From assembly GCA_029379225.1 (NCBI GenBank), contig JAQYWR010000039.1, positions 16,008 through 80,007 on the forward strand: DNA of 64,000 nt, read 5' to 3'. This document shows, piece by piece, positions 1 through 10,968 of this stretch. Each line of letters opens with the position of its first letter. The stretch's first letter is position 1. A program made the position numbers and the translations under genes. This DNA comes from Nostoc sp. S4. Its GTDB lineage: Bacteria; Cyanobacteriota; Cyanobacteriia; Cyanobacteriales; Nostocaceae. Under the pieces are notes generated by a model, which saw nothing but the letters and a program-made list of their open reading frames with translations, did no database searches and was not told the origin of the DNA.

Positions 1-184
1 TACTGGCTTCGAGAATAAGTGGCATAGTTTTAGGAAAAGGGAGTTCGGAGTGGGGGAGATGAGGGAGACAAGGGAAATGACTAATGACAAATGACTAATG
101 ACGCTTAACGAAAATCAAAACACAGTACAGCATAACTGGGCTAAGAATAGTTTTTAGTAACAATAGCGATCGCCTTCGTAAACT

Positions 185-2158
185 ATGTCTCAACCAACCA
201 TAGAATCAATCCTACAAGAGAATCGCCTTTTCCATCCTAGTTTGGAATTCTCACAAAACGCCCACATCAAGAGTCTGGAAGACTATCAGCGCCTTTACGA
301 CCAAGCCAAAGCCGATCCGCAACAATTTTGGGCAGATTTAGCCACAAAAGAATTAGCATGGTTCCAAAAATGGGATACAGTACTCGATTGGCAACCGCCT
401 TTTGCCAAGTGGTTCGTTGGCGGTAAGATTAATATTTCTTACAACTGTCTTGACAGACACCTGACTACTTGGCGCAAAAATAAAGCAGCACTGATTTGGG
501 AAGGCGAACCAGGAGACTCGCGTACCCTCACCTATGCCCAACTGCACCGTGAAGTTTGTCAGTTCGCCAATGTGTTGAAGCAACTGGGCGTAGAAAAAGG
601 CGATCGCGTTGGTATTTATATGCCAATGATTCCGGAAGCTGCCATCGCTATGTTAGCCTGTGCGAGAATTGGCGCACCCCACAGCGTGGTATTTGGTGGT
701 TTTAGTGCCGAAGCTTTGCGCGATCGCTTAATTGATGCCAAAGCTAAGTTAGTAATCACGGCTGATGGTGGCTGGCGCAAAGATGCGATCGTTCCCCTCA
801 AAGAACAGGTAGATAAAGCCTTAGCTGATGGTGGTGTTCCCAATGTAGAAAATGTCTTGGTTGTCAAGCGCACCGGACAAGAAACTTATATGCAATTGGG
901 GGGACGCGACCATTGGTGGCATGAGTTACAAAAAGATGCATCCGCTGATTGTCCTGCCGAACCAATGGACAGTGAAGATATGCTGTTTGTCCTCTACACT
1001 TCTGGCAGTACGGGCAAACCGAAGGGTGTGGTGCATACAACTGCTGGTTATAATTTGTATACCCACATGACCACCAAGTGGATCTTCGACCTGCAAGATA
1101 CAGATGTATATTGGTGTACCGCAGATGTAGGCTGGATTACGGGACACAGCTACATTGTTTACGGCCCCCTTTCCAACGGTGCAACAACGATTATGTATGA
1201 AGGTGCGCCGCGTGCTTCTAATCCTGGCTGTTTCTGGGATGTAATTGAAAAATACGGTGTCAATATTTTTTATACTGCACCTACGGCAATCCGAGCATTT
1301 ATTAAGATGGGCGAACAACATCCCAAGGCGCGAAACTTATCTTCCTTGCGTTTGCTGGGAACCGTCGGCGAACCGATTAACCCAGAAGCTTGGATGTGGT
1401 ATCACAAAGTAATTGGTGGAGGCCGCTGTCCAATCGTGGATACTTGGTGGCAAACGGAAACTGGCGGTATCATGATTACACCGCTACCAGGGGCAATTCC
1501 CACCAAACCAGGTTCGGCAACGCTTCCCTTCCCTGGAATTCTTGCAGACATCGTGGATTTAGAAGGAAATTCCCTACCCAACAACGAAGGCGGTTATCTA
1601 GCAGTACGCCATCCTTGGCCGGGAATGATGCGGACAGTCTACGGCGATGCGGAACGCTTCCGCCGCACTTATTGGGAACATATCCCTCCCAAAGACGGTA
1701 AGTATACTTATTTTGCTGGTGATGGTGCTAGACGGGATGAAGATGGTTACTTTTGGGTAATGGGTCGCGTCGATGACGTACTCAATGTATCCGGTCATCG
1801 ACTTGGTACAATGGAAGTAGAATCAGCCTTAGTTTCTCATCCAGCAGTGGCAGAAGCAGCGGTAGTGGGTAAGCCGGATGAACTCAAAGGTGAAGAAGTA
1901 GTTGCTTTTGTAACTTTAGAAGGTACTTACCAAGAAAGTGAACAATTGAGTAAAGAACTCAAGCAACACGTTGTCAAAGAAATTGGTGCGATCGCCCGTC
2001 CTGGAGAAATTCGCTTTACCGACGCTTTGCCGAAAACGCGATCGGGTAAGATTATGCGGCGCTTATTGCGAAATCTCGCTGCCGGACAAGAAGTATCTGG
2101 TGATACTTCAACTTTAGAAGATAGAAGCGTTTTGGATAAATTGCGAGAAGGCGCGTAG
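185..2158 (+). CDS. acs: acetyl-coenzyme A synthetase
   Basis: 657 aa ORF; AMP-binding motif [28 protein letters not shown]-terminal [14 protein letters not shown] acetylation-site motif. Confidence 0.97.
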   Translation: MSQPTIESILQENRLFHPSLEFSQNAHIKSLEDYQRLYDQAKADPQQFWADLATKELAWFQKWDTVLDWQPPFAKWFVGGKINISYNCLDRHLTTWRKNKAALIWEGEPGDSRTLTYAQLHREVCQFANVLKQLGVEKGDRVGIYMPMIPEAAIAMLACARIGAPHSVVFGGFSAEALRDRLIDAKAKLVITADGGWRKDAIVPLKEQVDKALADGGVPNVENVLVVKRTGQETYMQLGGRDHWWHELQKDASADCPAEPMDSEDMLFVLYTSGSTGKPKGVVHTTAGYNLYTHMTTKWIFDLQDTDVYWCTADVGWITGHSYIVYGPLSNGATTIMYEGAPRASNPGCFWDVIEKYGVNIFYTAPTAIRAFIKMGEQHPKARNLSSLRLLGTVGEPINPEAWMWYHKVIGGGRCPIVDTWWQTETGGIMITPLPGAIPTKPGSATLPFPGILADIVDLEGNSLPNNEGGYLAVRHPWPGMMRTVYGDAERFRRTYWEHIPPKDGKYTYFAGDGARRDEDGYFWVMGRVDDVLNVSGHRLGTMEVESALVSHPAVAEAAVVGKPDELKGEEVVAFVTLEGTYQESEQLSKELKQHVVKEIGAIARPGEIRFTDALPKTRSGKIMRRLLRNLAAGQEVSGDTSTLEDRSVLDKLREGA

Positions 2159-2491
2159 GAATTTTAAATTTTGGTGAAGCAGCACGGTCTTCCCTAAGGA
2201 GAGACGCCCAGCGTATGATGCCCGTACCACTTTGTGGAACCAAGCTACGCCTAGCGTCTCCTTTAAAAGAAGGGCTGTAGGGCGCGCGGCGTAAAGCCTT
2301 GTATTAGCAAAGACACTGGGCAAAACCGCATAGCTTAGAGCGACGAGGTACAAGCGTCTGAGGGTTTCTACGCCAGTTGCTACAGCCGAAAACGTCAAGT
2401 TTCGATGAGTTATTTTTACCAGAAAGCAGTATTTAATCCAAGGTTGAGAACTGAAGTGACTAAAAAAATCGATTTAGGTAGGTAGAAAGTT

Positions 2492-4762
2492 ATGGCAAAT
2501 ATCATTGGAACTTACGGTGATGATACCCTACTGGGTAGTAACAGTGCCGACACGATTAATGGTCTCTCGGGCAACGACACCATCACAGGTGGAGGCGGTA
2601 ATGATACATTTGTTTACAATTTGGGCGACGGCATTGATACCATCACCGATTTTGGTGGCATTGGTAAAGGAATAAACCCAACACCAGCAGTGATTGCCCA
2701 AGTGGATACTATGAAATTTCAAGGCGATAGATTAATTGCCAAAAACCTGCTGCTGACTCAAGATGGCAACAATCTGAAAATCGATTTTGAAGGGGTAGAT
2801 GGCGAAGTCATCCTGCAAAACTTTGCCCTGGAAAATCTAGAGAACCTTAGTAAATCTACAGGAGCCACTGTAAACTCGGGCAATATTCTGTTTGCTGGAC
2901 AAACTAGCATCACAGACAGCTTTGATATCTTCAATGCCAACTCCACCCAAAGCACTATCTTCAACAAGAATACAGTCACCTTCCTTAACGACTTGAACAA
3001 CAATATTAATGGCTTTGACAACTCAGATGATGTAATCAATGGTCAGGGGGGTGATGACATTATTGATGGCAAAACTGGCAACGACCTTTTGAGAGGTGGT
3101 GCGGGCAATGACACCCTCAATGGTGGTGCAGGTGATGATTACTTAGATGATAACTATTTAATAGACTCACAAGGCGATAATCTGCTCTCTGGAAGTGATG
3201 GCAATGATTCTCTTAGTGCCTCTGGATACTACAATCATAACACCTCTGGTAATAATACCCTCAACGGTGGCGCTGATAATGATTTCTTAGATATTAGCTA
3301 TTCAACAGGTAATAACCTGCTCGATGGAGCTGATGGTAATGATTTCTTGTATGCCCGCGATTCAACAAGCAATAATCTACTTTTTGGTGGAGATGGCAAT
3401 GATACTCTTTTCAGTGGCACTGGTAATAACACCCTCAGTGGAGGGAATGGCAATGATTCTTTCTTAATTTATGCCTCCTCTTTATTAATAACTCAAACAT
3501 TAGATGGAGGAACAGGCGACGATTCGCTGGGTATCTACGTCGATACTACCGAGGGAATCACTTCAACTTTTAATACTACCACTAGCATTGGATCGATTAC
3601 TGTAGGGACAACGAGATTAGTTAACTACAAAAATATTGAAGAATTAAGTATTTTAGGTACAGCCTACGATGACTACATTGTGGGAACCAATGGCAATGAT
3701 ACACTCGATGCAGGCAATGATGGTAACGATACCATAGATGGAGGCATAGGTGACGATTTGTTGTCTGTGGATTTTCTCAATTCTACTGAGGGAATCACTT
3801 CAACTTTTAATATTAGTACTAACGTTGGAGCAATTACCGTAGGGACGAGATTAGTTAACTACAAAAATATTGAACGATTAAGTATCACAGGTACATTCTT
3901 TGATGACTACATTGTGGGAAGTAATGGCAATGATACACCCGATCCGGGCGGGGATGGTAATGATACCATAGATGGAGGCACAGGTGACGATTTGTTATCC
4001 GTCAATTTTTTCGCTCCTACTGAGGGAATCACTTCAACTTTTAATACTACTACTAACGTTGGATCGATTAGCTCAGGGACGACATTGGTTAGCTACAAAG
4101 ATATCGAACGATTAAGTATCATAGGTACAATCTATGATGACTATATTGTGGGGAACAATGGCAATGATATACTCTACGCGCTTGCTGGCAATGATACGGT
4201 TATTGGCGGTAAAGGTAATGATTATTTGGGTGTTATAGGAAGTTCAAGCAGTAATAACATCCTTAATGGTGACGCTGGTGATGATACCTTAGATGCTCAG
4301 TATTCATCAGGTGATAACCTACTCTCTGGGGGCGATGGGAATGATACTCTTTCAGCCTATGGTGCATTAGGCAATAACACTTTTTATGGTGGTTTTGGCA
4401 ATGACTACCTCACAAGTGGTATTGGTAGTGACACCCTCTATGGAGGGGATGGTGCTGATATCTTTACTTTTAATAGTTTCAATGAAGGTGTAGATAGTCT
4501 CTATGACTTCAACACCACTAATGAACTGATTCAAGTATCGGCTGCTGGTTTTGGTGGCGGGTTATCAACAGGTTTACTCAAAGCAAGTCAGTTTACGATC
4601 GGAACATCTGCAAGCAATAGTGTTCAGCGATTTATCTACAACAGCGCTACAGGTGAACTGTTCTTTGACCTTGATGGCAGTGTAGATGCATTTACTCAGG
4701 TAAAACTTGCACAACTATCAGTTGGATTATCACTAACCGAAAACAACTTTGTGGTTGTTTAA
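2492..4762 (+). CDS. RTX-type calcium-binding repeat protein, probably type I secreted
   Basis: Many GGxGNDxL nonapeptides, no N-terminal signal peptide, C-terminal domain typical of cyanobacterial RTX proteins; three internal ~80 aa repeats (TEGITSTFN...). Confidence 0.9.
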   Translation: MANIIGTYGDDTLLGSNSADTINGLSGNDTITGGGGNDTFVYNLGDGIDTITDFGGIGKGINPTPAVIAQVDTMKFQGDRLIAKNLLLTQDGNNLKIDFEGVDGEVILQNFALENLENLSKSTGATVNSGNILFAGQTSITDSFDIFNANSTQSTIFNKNTVTFLNDLNNNINGFDNSDDVINGQGGDDIIDGKTGNDLLRGGAGNDTLNGGAGDDYLDDNYLIDSQGDNLLSGSDGNDSLSASGYYNHNTSGNNTLNGGADNDFLDISYSTGNNLLDGADGNDFLYARDSTSNNLLFGGDGNDTLFSGTGNNTLSGGNGNDSFLIYASSLLITQTLDGGTGDDSLGIYVDTTEGITSTFNTTTSIGSITVGTTRLVNYKNIEELSILGTAYDDYIVGTNGNDTLDAGNDGNDTIDGGIGDDLLSVDFLNSTEGITSTFNISTNVGAITVGTRLVNYKNIERLSITGTFFDDYIVGSNGNDTPDPGGDGNDTIDGGTGDDLLSVNFFAPTEGITSTFNTTTNVGSISSGTTLVSYKDIERLSIIGTIYDDYIVGNNGNDILYALAGNDTVIGGKGNDYLGVIGSSSSNNILNGDAGDDTLDAQYSSGDNLLSGGDGNDTLSAYGALGNNTFYGGFGNDYLTSGIGSDTLYGGDGADIFTFNSFNEGVDSLYDFNTTNELIQVSAAGFGGGLSTGLLKASQFTIGTSASNSVQRFIYNSATGELFFDLDGSVDAFTQVKLAQLSVGLSLTENNFVVV

Positions 4763-4797
4763 TCGTGATTAACACTCTGCCATTATTCTAAGCATAG

Positions 4798-5023
4798 GTT
4801 GCGAGGTGGTATTCTAAGCACATCGCATTCGATGTTAAAGCGGATCTTCTTGCTATCACTCAAATATAGCGCTTCTGTTTGGATGCAATACACTTTGACC
4901 TCTGTTTTAAAAGGAAAGAGGCTCCTTGTAATAAGGGGCTGGGGGTTAGGTCTGTATTCCATGCAATTGAGAACTGCTATATATTGAGTTGCGAGGTGCT
5001 ATTCTAAGTACATCACATTCGAT
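4798..5023. repeat. 36-bp direct repeat, two copies (4798-4833 and 4988-5023)
   Basis: GTTGCGAGGTGGTATTCTAAGCACATCGCATTCGAT versus GTTGCGAGGTGCTATTCTAAGTACATCACATTCGAT. Confidence 0.8.
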
Positions 5024-5270
5024 TTATCAATCGAAGTCATTTTGAAAACCCATAGCCTACTTTATATAGATATAAGATATTGCTAAGCGATGGCAATATC
5101 TAAATCCTAAGCAAAGCGACGCCGAATAGCCTACTAATGAATTGACCTTAAGCACTCACTACCCAATTCTGACTCGCTTGGTCTGAGTTTAATTTAACAC
5201 GCTTGTTGGTAGGTTAGGCATTTAGTAACGCACCTCAATTTATCATGATAATCAGGACATTATTAAGACA

Positions 5271-5957
5271 TTGAGGACAATGAAATTGAAAAAGCAACAC
5301 AAATCAATATTTGTTCAACCTCTTAGCTGTATAACGCTGAGTATCATAACTGCAATTGGCATATCACCATCAGTATTAGCAGTGACGGGAATTTCTCTGC
5401 ATTCGCCTGAACAGGCTGTACAGAAACAACAGCCAAAAATAGCGCAATTTTCAAACACAGGGTCATCAGACCGAGCGCAGATTCTCCAACAAGCCAATGC
5501 TTTGTATAATCAAGGAGACTTCAAAGGTGCAGAGGAAAATTTACGGAAACTAATTAAACAATCTCCACAAGATGCCTTTGCACACTTTCAACTAGGAAAC
5601 GTACTTTTTCAGCAAAAGAAATCAGAAGAAGCAATTAGCGCCTATCGAGAAGCCATTCACCTTCAGTCCAAATATGCTCTAGCTTACAATGGGATTGGTA
5701 TGGTTTATGCTAGCGAAAATCGCTGGGAAGAAGCTATTACTGAATATAAAAAAGCTTTAGAAATTAATCCCAATTATGCAGAAGCTCTGACGAATTTTGC
5801 CTTGGCAATGTGGCAAACAAATAAAAAGGACGAGGCGTTATCTTCTTTAGAAAAAGCTTTAAAAATTTTCCAAGCCCAAAATAGAAATGAAAAAGTTAAA
5901 CAAGTTGAACGAATCTTGCAAGAAATCAAAAAATCAGACGATCCTAGTGTTTCTTGA
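5271..5957 (+). CDS. TPR-repeat protein with N-terminal signal/anchor
   Basis: Consecutive 34-residue TPR units (ALYNQGDFKGAEENLRKLIKQSPQDAFAHFQLGNVLFQQKK...). Confidence 0.9.
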   Translation: MRTMKLKKQHKSIFVQPLSCITLSIITAIGISPSVLAVTGISLHSPEQAVQKQQPKIAQFSNTGSSDRAQILQQANALYNQGDFKGAEENLRKLIKQSPQDAFAHFQLGNVLFQQKKSEEAISAYREAIHLQSKYALAYNGIGMVYASENRWEEAITEYKKALEINPNYAEALTNFALAMWQTNKKDEALSSLEKALKIFQAQNRNEKVKQVERILQEIKKSDDPSVS

Positions 5958-6048
5958 AAATTAAATTATTCAAGGAATAAAAGTTAACAACATTTTTTGA
6001 AAATTCGCTTCGATCGTGACTTTGCTAAAAATGCGATCGCTGAAGATG

Positions 6049-6072
6049 ATTATGCGGCAATTGTCGCATAAT
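6049..6072 (+). terminator. near-perfect hairpin, possible terminator
   Basis: ATTATGCGgCAATTGtCGCATAAT followed by a T-rich stretch. Confidence 0.45.
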
Positions 6073-6224
6073 CTGATTTTTAAATGAAAGACTGATGGAT
6101 AAACCAAAAGAACAGTGCATGTAAGTAAAACAAGAAATTTTTGATACCTGTTGGTGATTTTTTACTATAATTATCTTTGTAATTAGATACTATAGGAAAT
6201 ACTAAAAACAAACGGTTAAAGCCT

Positions 6225-7004
6225 ATGACTTCTGTATCGTCATTAACTTTACCAGACCACACCCAGTTACCAGATTCAGATGGTACATTCGTGAAAAATC
6301 TTCAGGAACATCCGCAAAGTATTTTAATTACGGATTCAATTAAACCTGTGCTAGAACAACACCATCTTGATGGACAATATTGTATCGGGCAAGATTCTGG
6401 TATCTACTGGAGATTGACAGATCCTCCTGAGAAAGGTGCCGAAGCGCCAGATTGGTTTTATGTACCGAACGTACCCCCAACTCTTGATGGTAAAATGCGG
6501 CGTTCTTATGTACTGTGGAAGGAGTATGTTGCACCGTTAATTGTGTTGGAATTTGTCTCTGGAGACGGTTCAGAAGAACGAGACAAGACACCGCCATCAC
6601 AAGCCGAAAGTGGAAATGTTGGTAAATTTTGGGTTTATGAGCAGGCAATTCGAGTGCCTTATTATGGAATTTATGAAGTAGCAAAAGCTCAGGTTGAGGT
6701 GTATCACCTCACGGATTTTACTTATCAACTGATGAAACCCAATGAAAGAGGACATTATCCAATTGCTCCTTTAGGAGTAGAGTTGGGAATTAGGCAAGGT
6801 TTCTATCAGAATGCAGAGTTACCTTGGTTGCGGTGGTGGGATGCACAAGGAAATTTACTCTTAACGGGTGAAGAACGCGCTGAAGTTGAGCGACAAAGGG
6901 CTGAAGTTGAACGACAAAAGCGGCTATCAATTGCAGAGAAATTACGTACTCTCTCTGTTGAACAACTTAATGCTTTAGGAATTGACCCAGAAATGTTGGA
7001 TTAG
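6225..7004 (+). CDS. Uma2-family (DUF820) putative restriction endonuclease-like protein
   Basis: PD-(D/E)XK-like Uma2 pattern (PDWFYVPNVPPTLDG, LIVLEFVSGDGSEERD, KFWVYEQAIRVPYYGIYE) plus C-terminal ERAEVERQRAEVERQ coiled segment. Confidence 0.88.
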   Translation: MTSVSSLTLPDHTQLPDSDGTFVKNLQEHPQSILITDSIKPVLEQHHLDGQYCIGQDSGIYWRLTDPPEKGAEAPDWFYVPNVPPTLDGKMRRSYVLWKEYVAPLIVLEFVSGDGSEERDKTPPSQAESGNVGKFWVYEQAIRVPYYGIYEVAKAQVEVYHLTDFTYQLMKPNERGHYPIAPLGVELGIRQGFYQNAELPWLRWWDAQGNLLLTGEERAEVERQRAEVERQKRLSIAEKLRTLSVEQLNALGIDPEMLD

Positions 7005-7582
7005 AAAATATTATCGTCTACTAATAATACATCTTCATATATTGCTGCGATCGCACAACGAAAATCAACGCTAGCTAAATGTACTTCGTCTCCTTTTTCA
7101 TAAGGGTAAAGTACCCAATGTCCTTCTTCATTACGGCGAAAGCATTCTACACTCATTCTGTCTGATGCAATTAGCACATATTCTTGTAAAGATTCTAAGT
7201 GTCTGTAACTAGCAAATTTCTTTCCTCTGTCAAAGCTTTCTGTTGATTCAGAAAGCACTTCCACAACTAAGGAAGGATAGCACTTAAAATATTCAAATTC
7301 TCTATCTCTTAGATCGCAAGTAACCATTACATCAGGATAGAAATAGCGATTTATAACATCAATTTGGGCTTTCATATCTAACATATAGACACGGCAACCA
7401 CTACCCCGGAGATGGTTTCGCAGCAGGACAAACAAATTTCCTACTACAGTCACATGAGCATCACTCGCCCCAGCCATTGCATAGACTTGCCCATCAATAT
7501 ACTCGTGTTTAATTTCACTTACTTTCTCAGCTTCTAAATATTCTTCTGGGGAGATATAGTACTCGCTTTGGCTAATGACCAT
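7001..7582 (-). CDS. Uma2-family putative endonuclease
   Basis: ISPEEYLEAEKVSEIKHEYIDGQVYAMAGAS, PDVMVTCD, LVVEVLSEST hallmark motifs. Confidence 0.93.
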   Translation of the reverse strand: MVISQSEYYISPEEYLEAEKVSEIKHEYIDGQVYAMAGASDAHVTVVGNLFVLLRNHLRGSGCRVYMLDMKAQIDVINRYFYPDVMVTCDLRDREFEYFKCYPSLVVEVLSESTESFDRGKKFASYRHLESLQEYVLIASDRMSVECFRRNEEGHWVLYPYEKGDEVHLASVDFRCAIAAIYEDVLLVDDNIF

Positions 7583-7630
7583 TTTAGTACCTGAGTAGTT
7601 TTATCAAATATTTTAACCAATACAACAAAT

Positions 7631-9226
7631 TTAATGAGCGACAGCACCACCACTTGCCTTCACTTTTTTAAAGAATATAATTGCAATTCCACTCAATATT
7701 AAAGCAATACCAATAAAGTAGAAACAATCGTTAAAAGCCATCACAAATGCTTCTCGACGAACTATATTTGATATAGATGCGATCGCCTGATTTTGTGCCG
7801 TACTCAAATCCGCTCCTCGGCTGACAAAATACTGCGTCATCTGCTCGATTCGCTGTTGAGTTGTTGGGTCGTATAAAGATACTGCATCGCCTAATCTATT
7901 CGAGTGTAATTGTTCTCTATTCGTTAATAAAGTTGCTAAAGAAGCAATTCCAATAGAACCGCCTAGATTCCGCATCATATTAAATAAACCGCTCGCTGAA
8001 CCTGCTTCTTTCGGACTCAATCCCGCAGTGGCAATAGAACTAAGCGGTACCATAATTAGCGGTTGTCCCATTGCACGCACAAATTGTGACCAGCGTAACT
8101 GCTCTAATCCTGTTTGATTAGTCATTCCGGAATTCATAAATGCACTAATGGCAAACAAAGTGACCCCAACAGCCACCATTAACCGCACATCAATACGTTG
8201 CATCAATCTTGGGATTAAAGGAATAATAAATAGTTGAGGAATCCCAGCCCACATCAATACTTCACCAATTTGCAGTGCATTATATTTTTGAATTTGGGCA
8301 AGATACAGCGGTAAAATATAAATTGAACCATATAATCCTACTCCTAAAGACACGTTCACAATACTGGCTAAACCAAAGTTACGCCTTAATAAGAGTTTGA
8401 GATTAATAAATGGTTGTTTACGAGTTAATTCTATAAAGAAAAATACTGCCAAAAAAATTACGGCAACTACAGTCAAGCGCACAATCAATGCTGAACCAAA
8501 CCAATCTTTGCGGCTACCTTCTTCTAAAACAACTTGCAGGGAACCTAATCCAATTGCCATTGCAATAATTCCCCACCAATCACCTTGTTTTAACAAACTA
8601 ATTTGTGCTGGTTCTTGTTTAATTCCATACCAAACCCCAGCTAGCATTAACGCACCTGGAATTAAATTGATATAAAAATTGTATTCCCAACCAAAATTTT
8701 CAGTTAACCAACCTCCTAATGTCGGACCAATTGATGGGGCAAAAACTGCACTAAAACCAAATGCCGCCAACCCTATTGATTGTTTGGACGGCGGTAAAGT
8801 CGTTAAGACAATTGTCATAGCGGTGGGAATTAGTACTCCGCCACTAAAACCTTGTAAGGCGCGGAATACAATCATGGAATTCAGATTCCACGCCCAAGCA
8901 CAGCATATAGAAAAGAAAATAAATAATAGAGTATTTACTAATAAATAACGTCGTAGAGAAAAGACTCTGGATAACCATCCTGTTAAAGGAATGACTACAA
9001 TTTCTGCAACCAGATAAGCGGTAGAAATCCAAGAACCTTCTTCTAGAGTTGCGGCTAAACTTGCTTGAATATCTTGCAGCGAAGCATTAGTTATTTGAAT
9101 ATCTAATACCGCCATAAACGCACCAAGCATACTCGCTAATACACCAATCCAGGTTCTTAGCGGTACGCGATCTGGTGGTATAGCAGGGTTATGTCCCTGC
9201 TGACGAATTACACCTGTATTAGCCAT
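7631..9226 (-). CDS. emrB: DHA2-family MFS drug efflux transporter (EmrB/QacA type)
   Basis: 14-TM-like protein; LDIQITNASLQDIQ motif, operon with HlyD-type adaptor and MarR regulator. Confidence 0.92.
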   Translation of the reverse strand: MANTGVIRQQGHNPAIPPDRVPLRTWIGVLASMLGAFMAVLDIQITNASLQDIQASLAATLEEGSWISTAYLVAEIVVIPLTGWLSRVFSLRRYLLVNTLLFIFFSICCAWAWNLNSMIVFRALQGFSGGVLIPTAMTIVLTTLPPSKQSIGLAAFGFSAVFAPSIGPTLGGWLTENFGWEYNFYINLIPGALMLAGVWYGIKQEPAQISLLKQGDWWGIIAMAIGLGSLQVVLEEGSRKDWFGSALIVRLTVVAVIFLAVFFFIELTRKQPFINLKLLLRRNFGLASIVNVSLGVGLYGSIYILPLYLAQIQKYNALQIGEVLMWAGIPQLFIIPLIPRLMQRIDVRLMVAVGVTLFAISAFMNSGMTNQTGLEQLRWSQFVRAMGQPLIMVPLSSIATAGLSPKEAGSASGLFNMMRNLGGSIGIASLATLLTNREQLHSNRLGDAVSLYDPTTQQRIEQMTQYFVSRGADLSTAQNQAIASISNIVRREAFVMAFNDCFYFIGIALILSGIAIIFFKKVKASGGAVAH

Positions 9227-9338
9227 AGTGTTGTTTCACTTCTCAGGTAGAGAAGTAAATAATTTGATGATTAAATCTTATACTCATCTGGAATTTTTTC
9301 GTCATTAGTCATTTGTTCTTCGACTAATGACTAATGAC

Positions 9339-10808
9339 CTACTTGACTTCTACTGCAACTTCGGCAGACATCCCCGGTGTAATCCGCGATTCATATCCTT
9401 GAATACTCTTTTGGTCAAAAACTATTTTGACTGGGATGCGCTGTACAATTTTGGTAAAGTTACCTGTGGCGTTATCTGGTGGCAATAAAGCAAACTGAGC
9501 GCCGGAAGCTGGCGAAATACTGTCAACATGACCAGTAAAGCTGTGATGAGGGAAACTATCGAGTTTGATTTCTACTGGTTCTCCTGGGCGCATCTTTTCT
9601 AATTGGGTTTCTTTAAAGTTTGCAACTACCCAATACTCGTTATCCACGATCGCCATTAATGGTGTTCCCACTGCAACTCGGTTACCAACTTCTACATTTT
9701 TTCTACCTATTCGTCCGGCACTAGGAGCGGTAACATTGACATAAGATAGTTGCAACTGAGCGTCTTTGAGAGATGCTTCTGATTGAGCGATCGCTGCTTT
9801 TGCTGCTTCGTATTGACTGCGTTTTGCTGTTGTGTCTTGGCCTCCGGCTGTTGCTTGTTGCAATCCTCCCTTGGATGCAGCCAACTTCGCTTGGGCGCTG
9901 ACTACATTTTGTTGAGCTTGTGCTAGTTGAGACTGGGCTTTGGCGACACCAACTTTGGCAGAGGCTAATCTGGCTTGGGCTTGTTCTACTCCTTGAACAG
10001 CAGCATTTTTCTGTGCTACAGCCACATCATACGCCGCTTTGGCTGTGTCTAACTGTTGACGAGCGATCGCACCCGATTTATACAGTTCGTTATAACGATT
10101 GTAATCTGCTTGGGCTTTTTCCAAGTTGGCATTTGCTTGGGCTACTTCAGCTTGGGCGGCGGGAATTCCGGCTTGGGCTAATTTAACTTCCGCTTGTGCT
10201 GCTGGTATCCCGGCTTGCGCTTCTTGGACTGCTGCTTGAGCTGTGGAAATTGATGCTACAGCATTGCTAACATCCCCCTGCGCCTGAGTTGTCTTACCAG
10301 TAGTGGTTTGGGAAGCTAAAGCAATGTTCGCTTGGGCGGCTTGCGCCTGACCACGCGCATTTTCTAATGCTGCTTGTGCTTGTTGGACTTTACTTTGATA
10401 ATCGCGTGGATCTAACTTTACTAACAACTGTCCCGGTTGTACCAGTTGATTATCATTCACAAGCACTTCGGTCACAGTTCCGGGAACGCGGCTACTAATT
10501 TGGTGAATGTTTCCCGTAACGGTGGCGTTATCTGTTTGTTGGTGGGTAGAGGAATATTGCCAGTAGTGATAACCAAAACCACCTGCGGCGATTGCACCTA
10601 CTCCTAATCCTGCCAAAATCAAACCAATCGGTTTTTTACGCTTCGGTGGAACTTCTTTGTTTGTCTGGGGAGTTACAACAGGTGCTTCTGCTGTCTCTAC
10701 AGGTTCTACTGTCTCTACAGCTTCTAAAGTCTTTAAATCGGTAATCAGTTCTTTGTCTAAAACTGGAGTTTTGTTTTCCTTACGTCCGTTCAATGTTGTA
10801 GCGCCCAT
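9339..10808 (-). CDS. emrA: HlyD/EmrA-family membrane fusion protein
   Basis: Single N-terminal TM, biotinyl-lipoyl-like halves, long Ala/Gln-rich coiled coil, TAPSAGRIGRKNVEVGNRV. Confidence 0.92.
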   Translation of the reverse strand: MGATTLNGRKENKTPVLDKELITDLKTLEAVETVEPVETAEAPVVTPQTNKEVPPKRKKPIGLILAGLGVGAIAAGGFGYHYWQYSSTHQQTDNATVTGNIHQISSRVPGTVTEVLVNDNQLVQPGQLLVKLDPRDYQSKVQQAQAALENARGQAQAAQANIALASQTTTGKTTQAQGDVSNAVASISTAQAAVQEAQAGIPAAQAEVKLAQAGIPAAQAEVAQANANLEKAQADYNRYNELYKSGAIARQQLDTAKAAYDVAVAQKNAAVQGVEQAQARLASAKVGVAKAQSQLAQAQQNVVSAQAKLAASKGGLQQATAGGQDTTAKRSQYEAAKAAIAQSEASLKDAQLQLSYVNVTAPSAGRIGRKNVEVGNRVAVGTPLMAIVDNEYWVVANFKETQLEKMRPGEPVEIKLDSFPHHSFTGHVDSISPASGAQFALLPPDNATGNFTKIVQRIPVKIVFDQKSIQGYESRITPGMSAEVAVEVK

Positions 10809-10855
10809 ATTTCAACTTCCTTGCAGAATGATTTGATTAAATCTCGTTTATTTAG

Positions 10856-10911
10856 AATACGTATTATTTATTTACTAGACTTATTTCGTCTTTTATTTAG
10901 TATGCGTACTA
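10856..10911. promoter_or_regulatory. two candidate MarR/EmrR operator palindromes upstream of emrA
   Basis: AATACGTATT (10856-10865) and TAGTATGCGTACTA (10898-10911), with a related site CGCATACGTAATA just upstream of the marR gene. Confidence 0.45.
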
Positions 10912-10968
10912 TATTCTCACAAGAAATCTTAACGTTGCTTCACCCGATTGGGTGATTGTCGGACAATC

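Noticed and set aside
353-1798. Antisense and overlapping ORFs of 60-131 aa inside acs
   Set aside because: Shadow ORFs inside a strongly supported gene, no family resemblance
2052-2398. ORFs 2052-2243 and 2114-2398 (minus)
   Set aside because: Lie over the acs 3' end and a dispersed repeat-like intergenic segment (AAGCTACGCCTAGCGTCTCC); no protein-like composition
5998-6072. Short frame KIRFDRDFAKNAIAEDDYAAIVA* that could be a gene remnant
   Set aside because: Only about 24 codons; could not be tied to a family, and its end coincides with a hairpin
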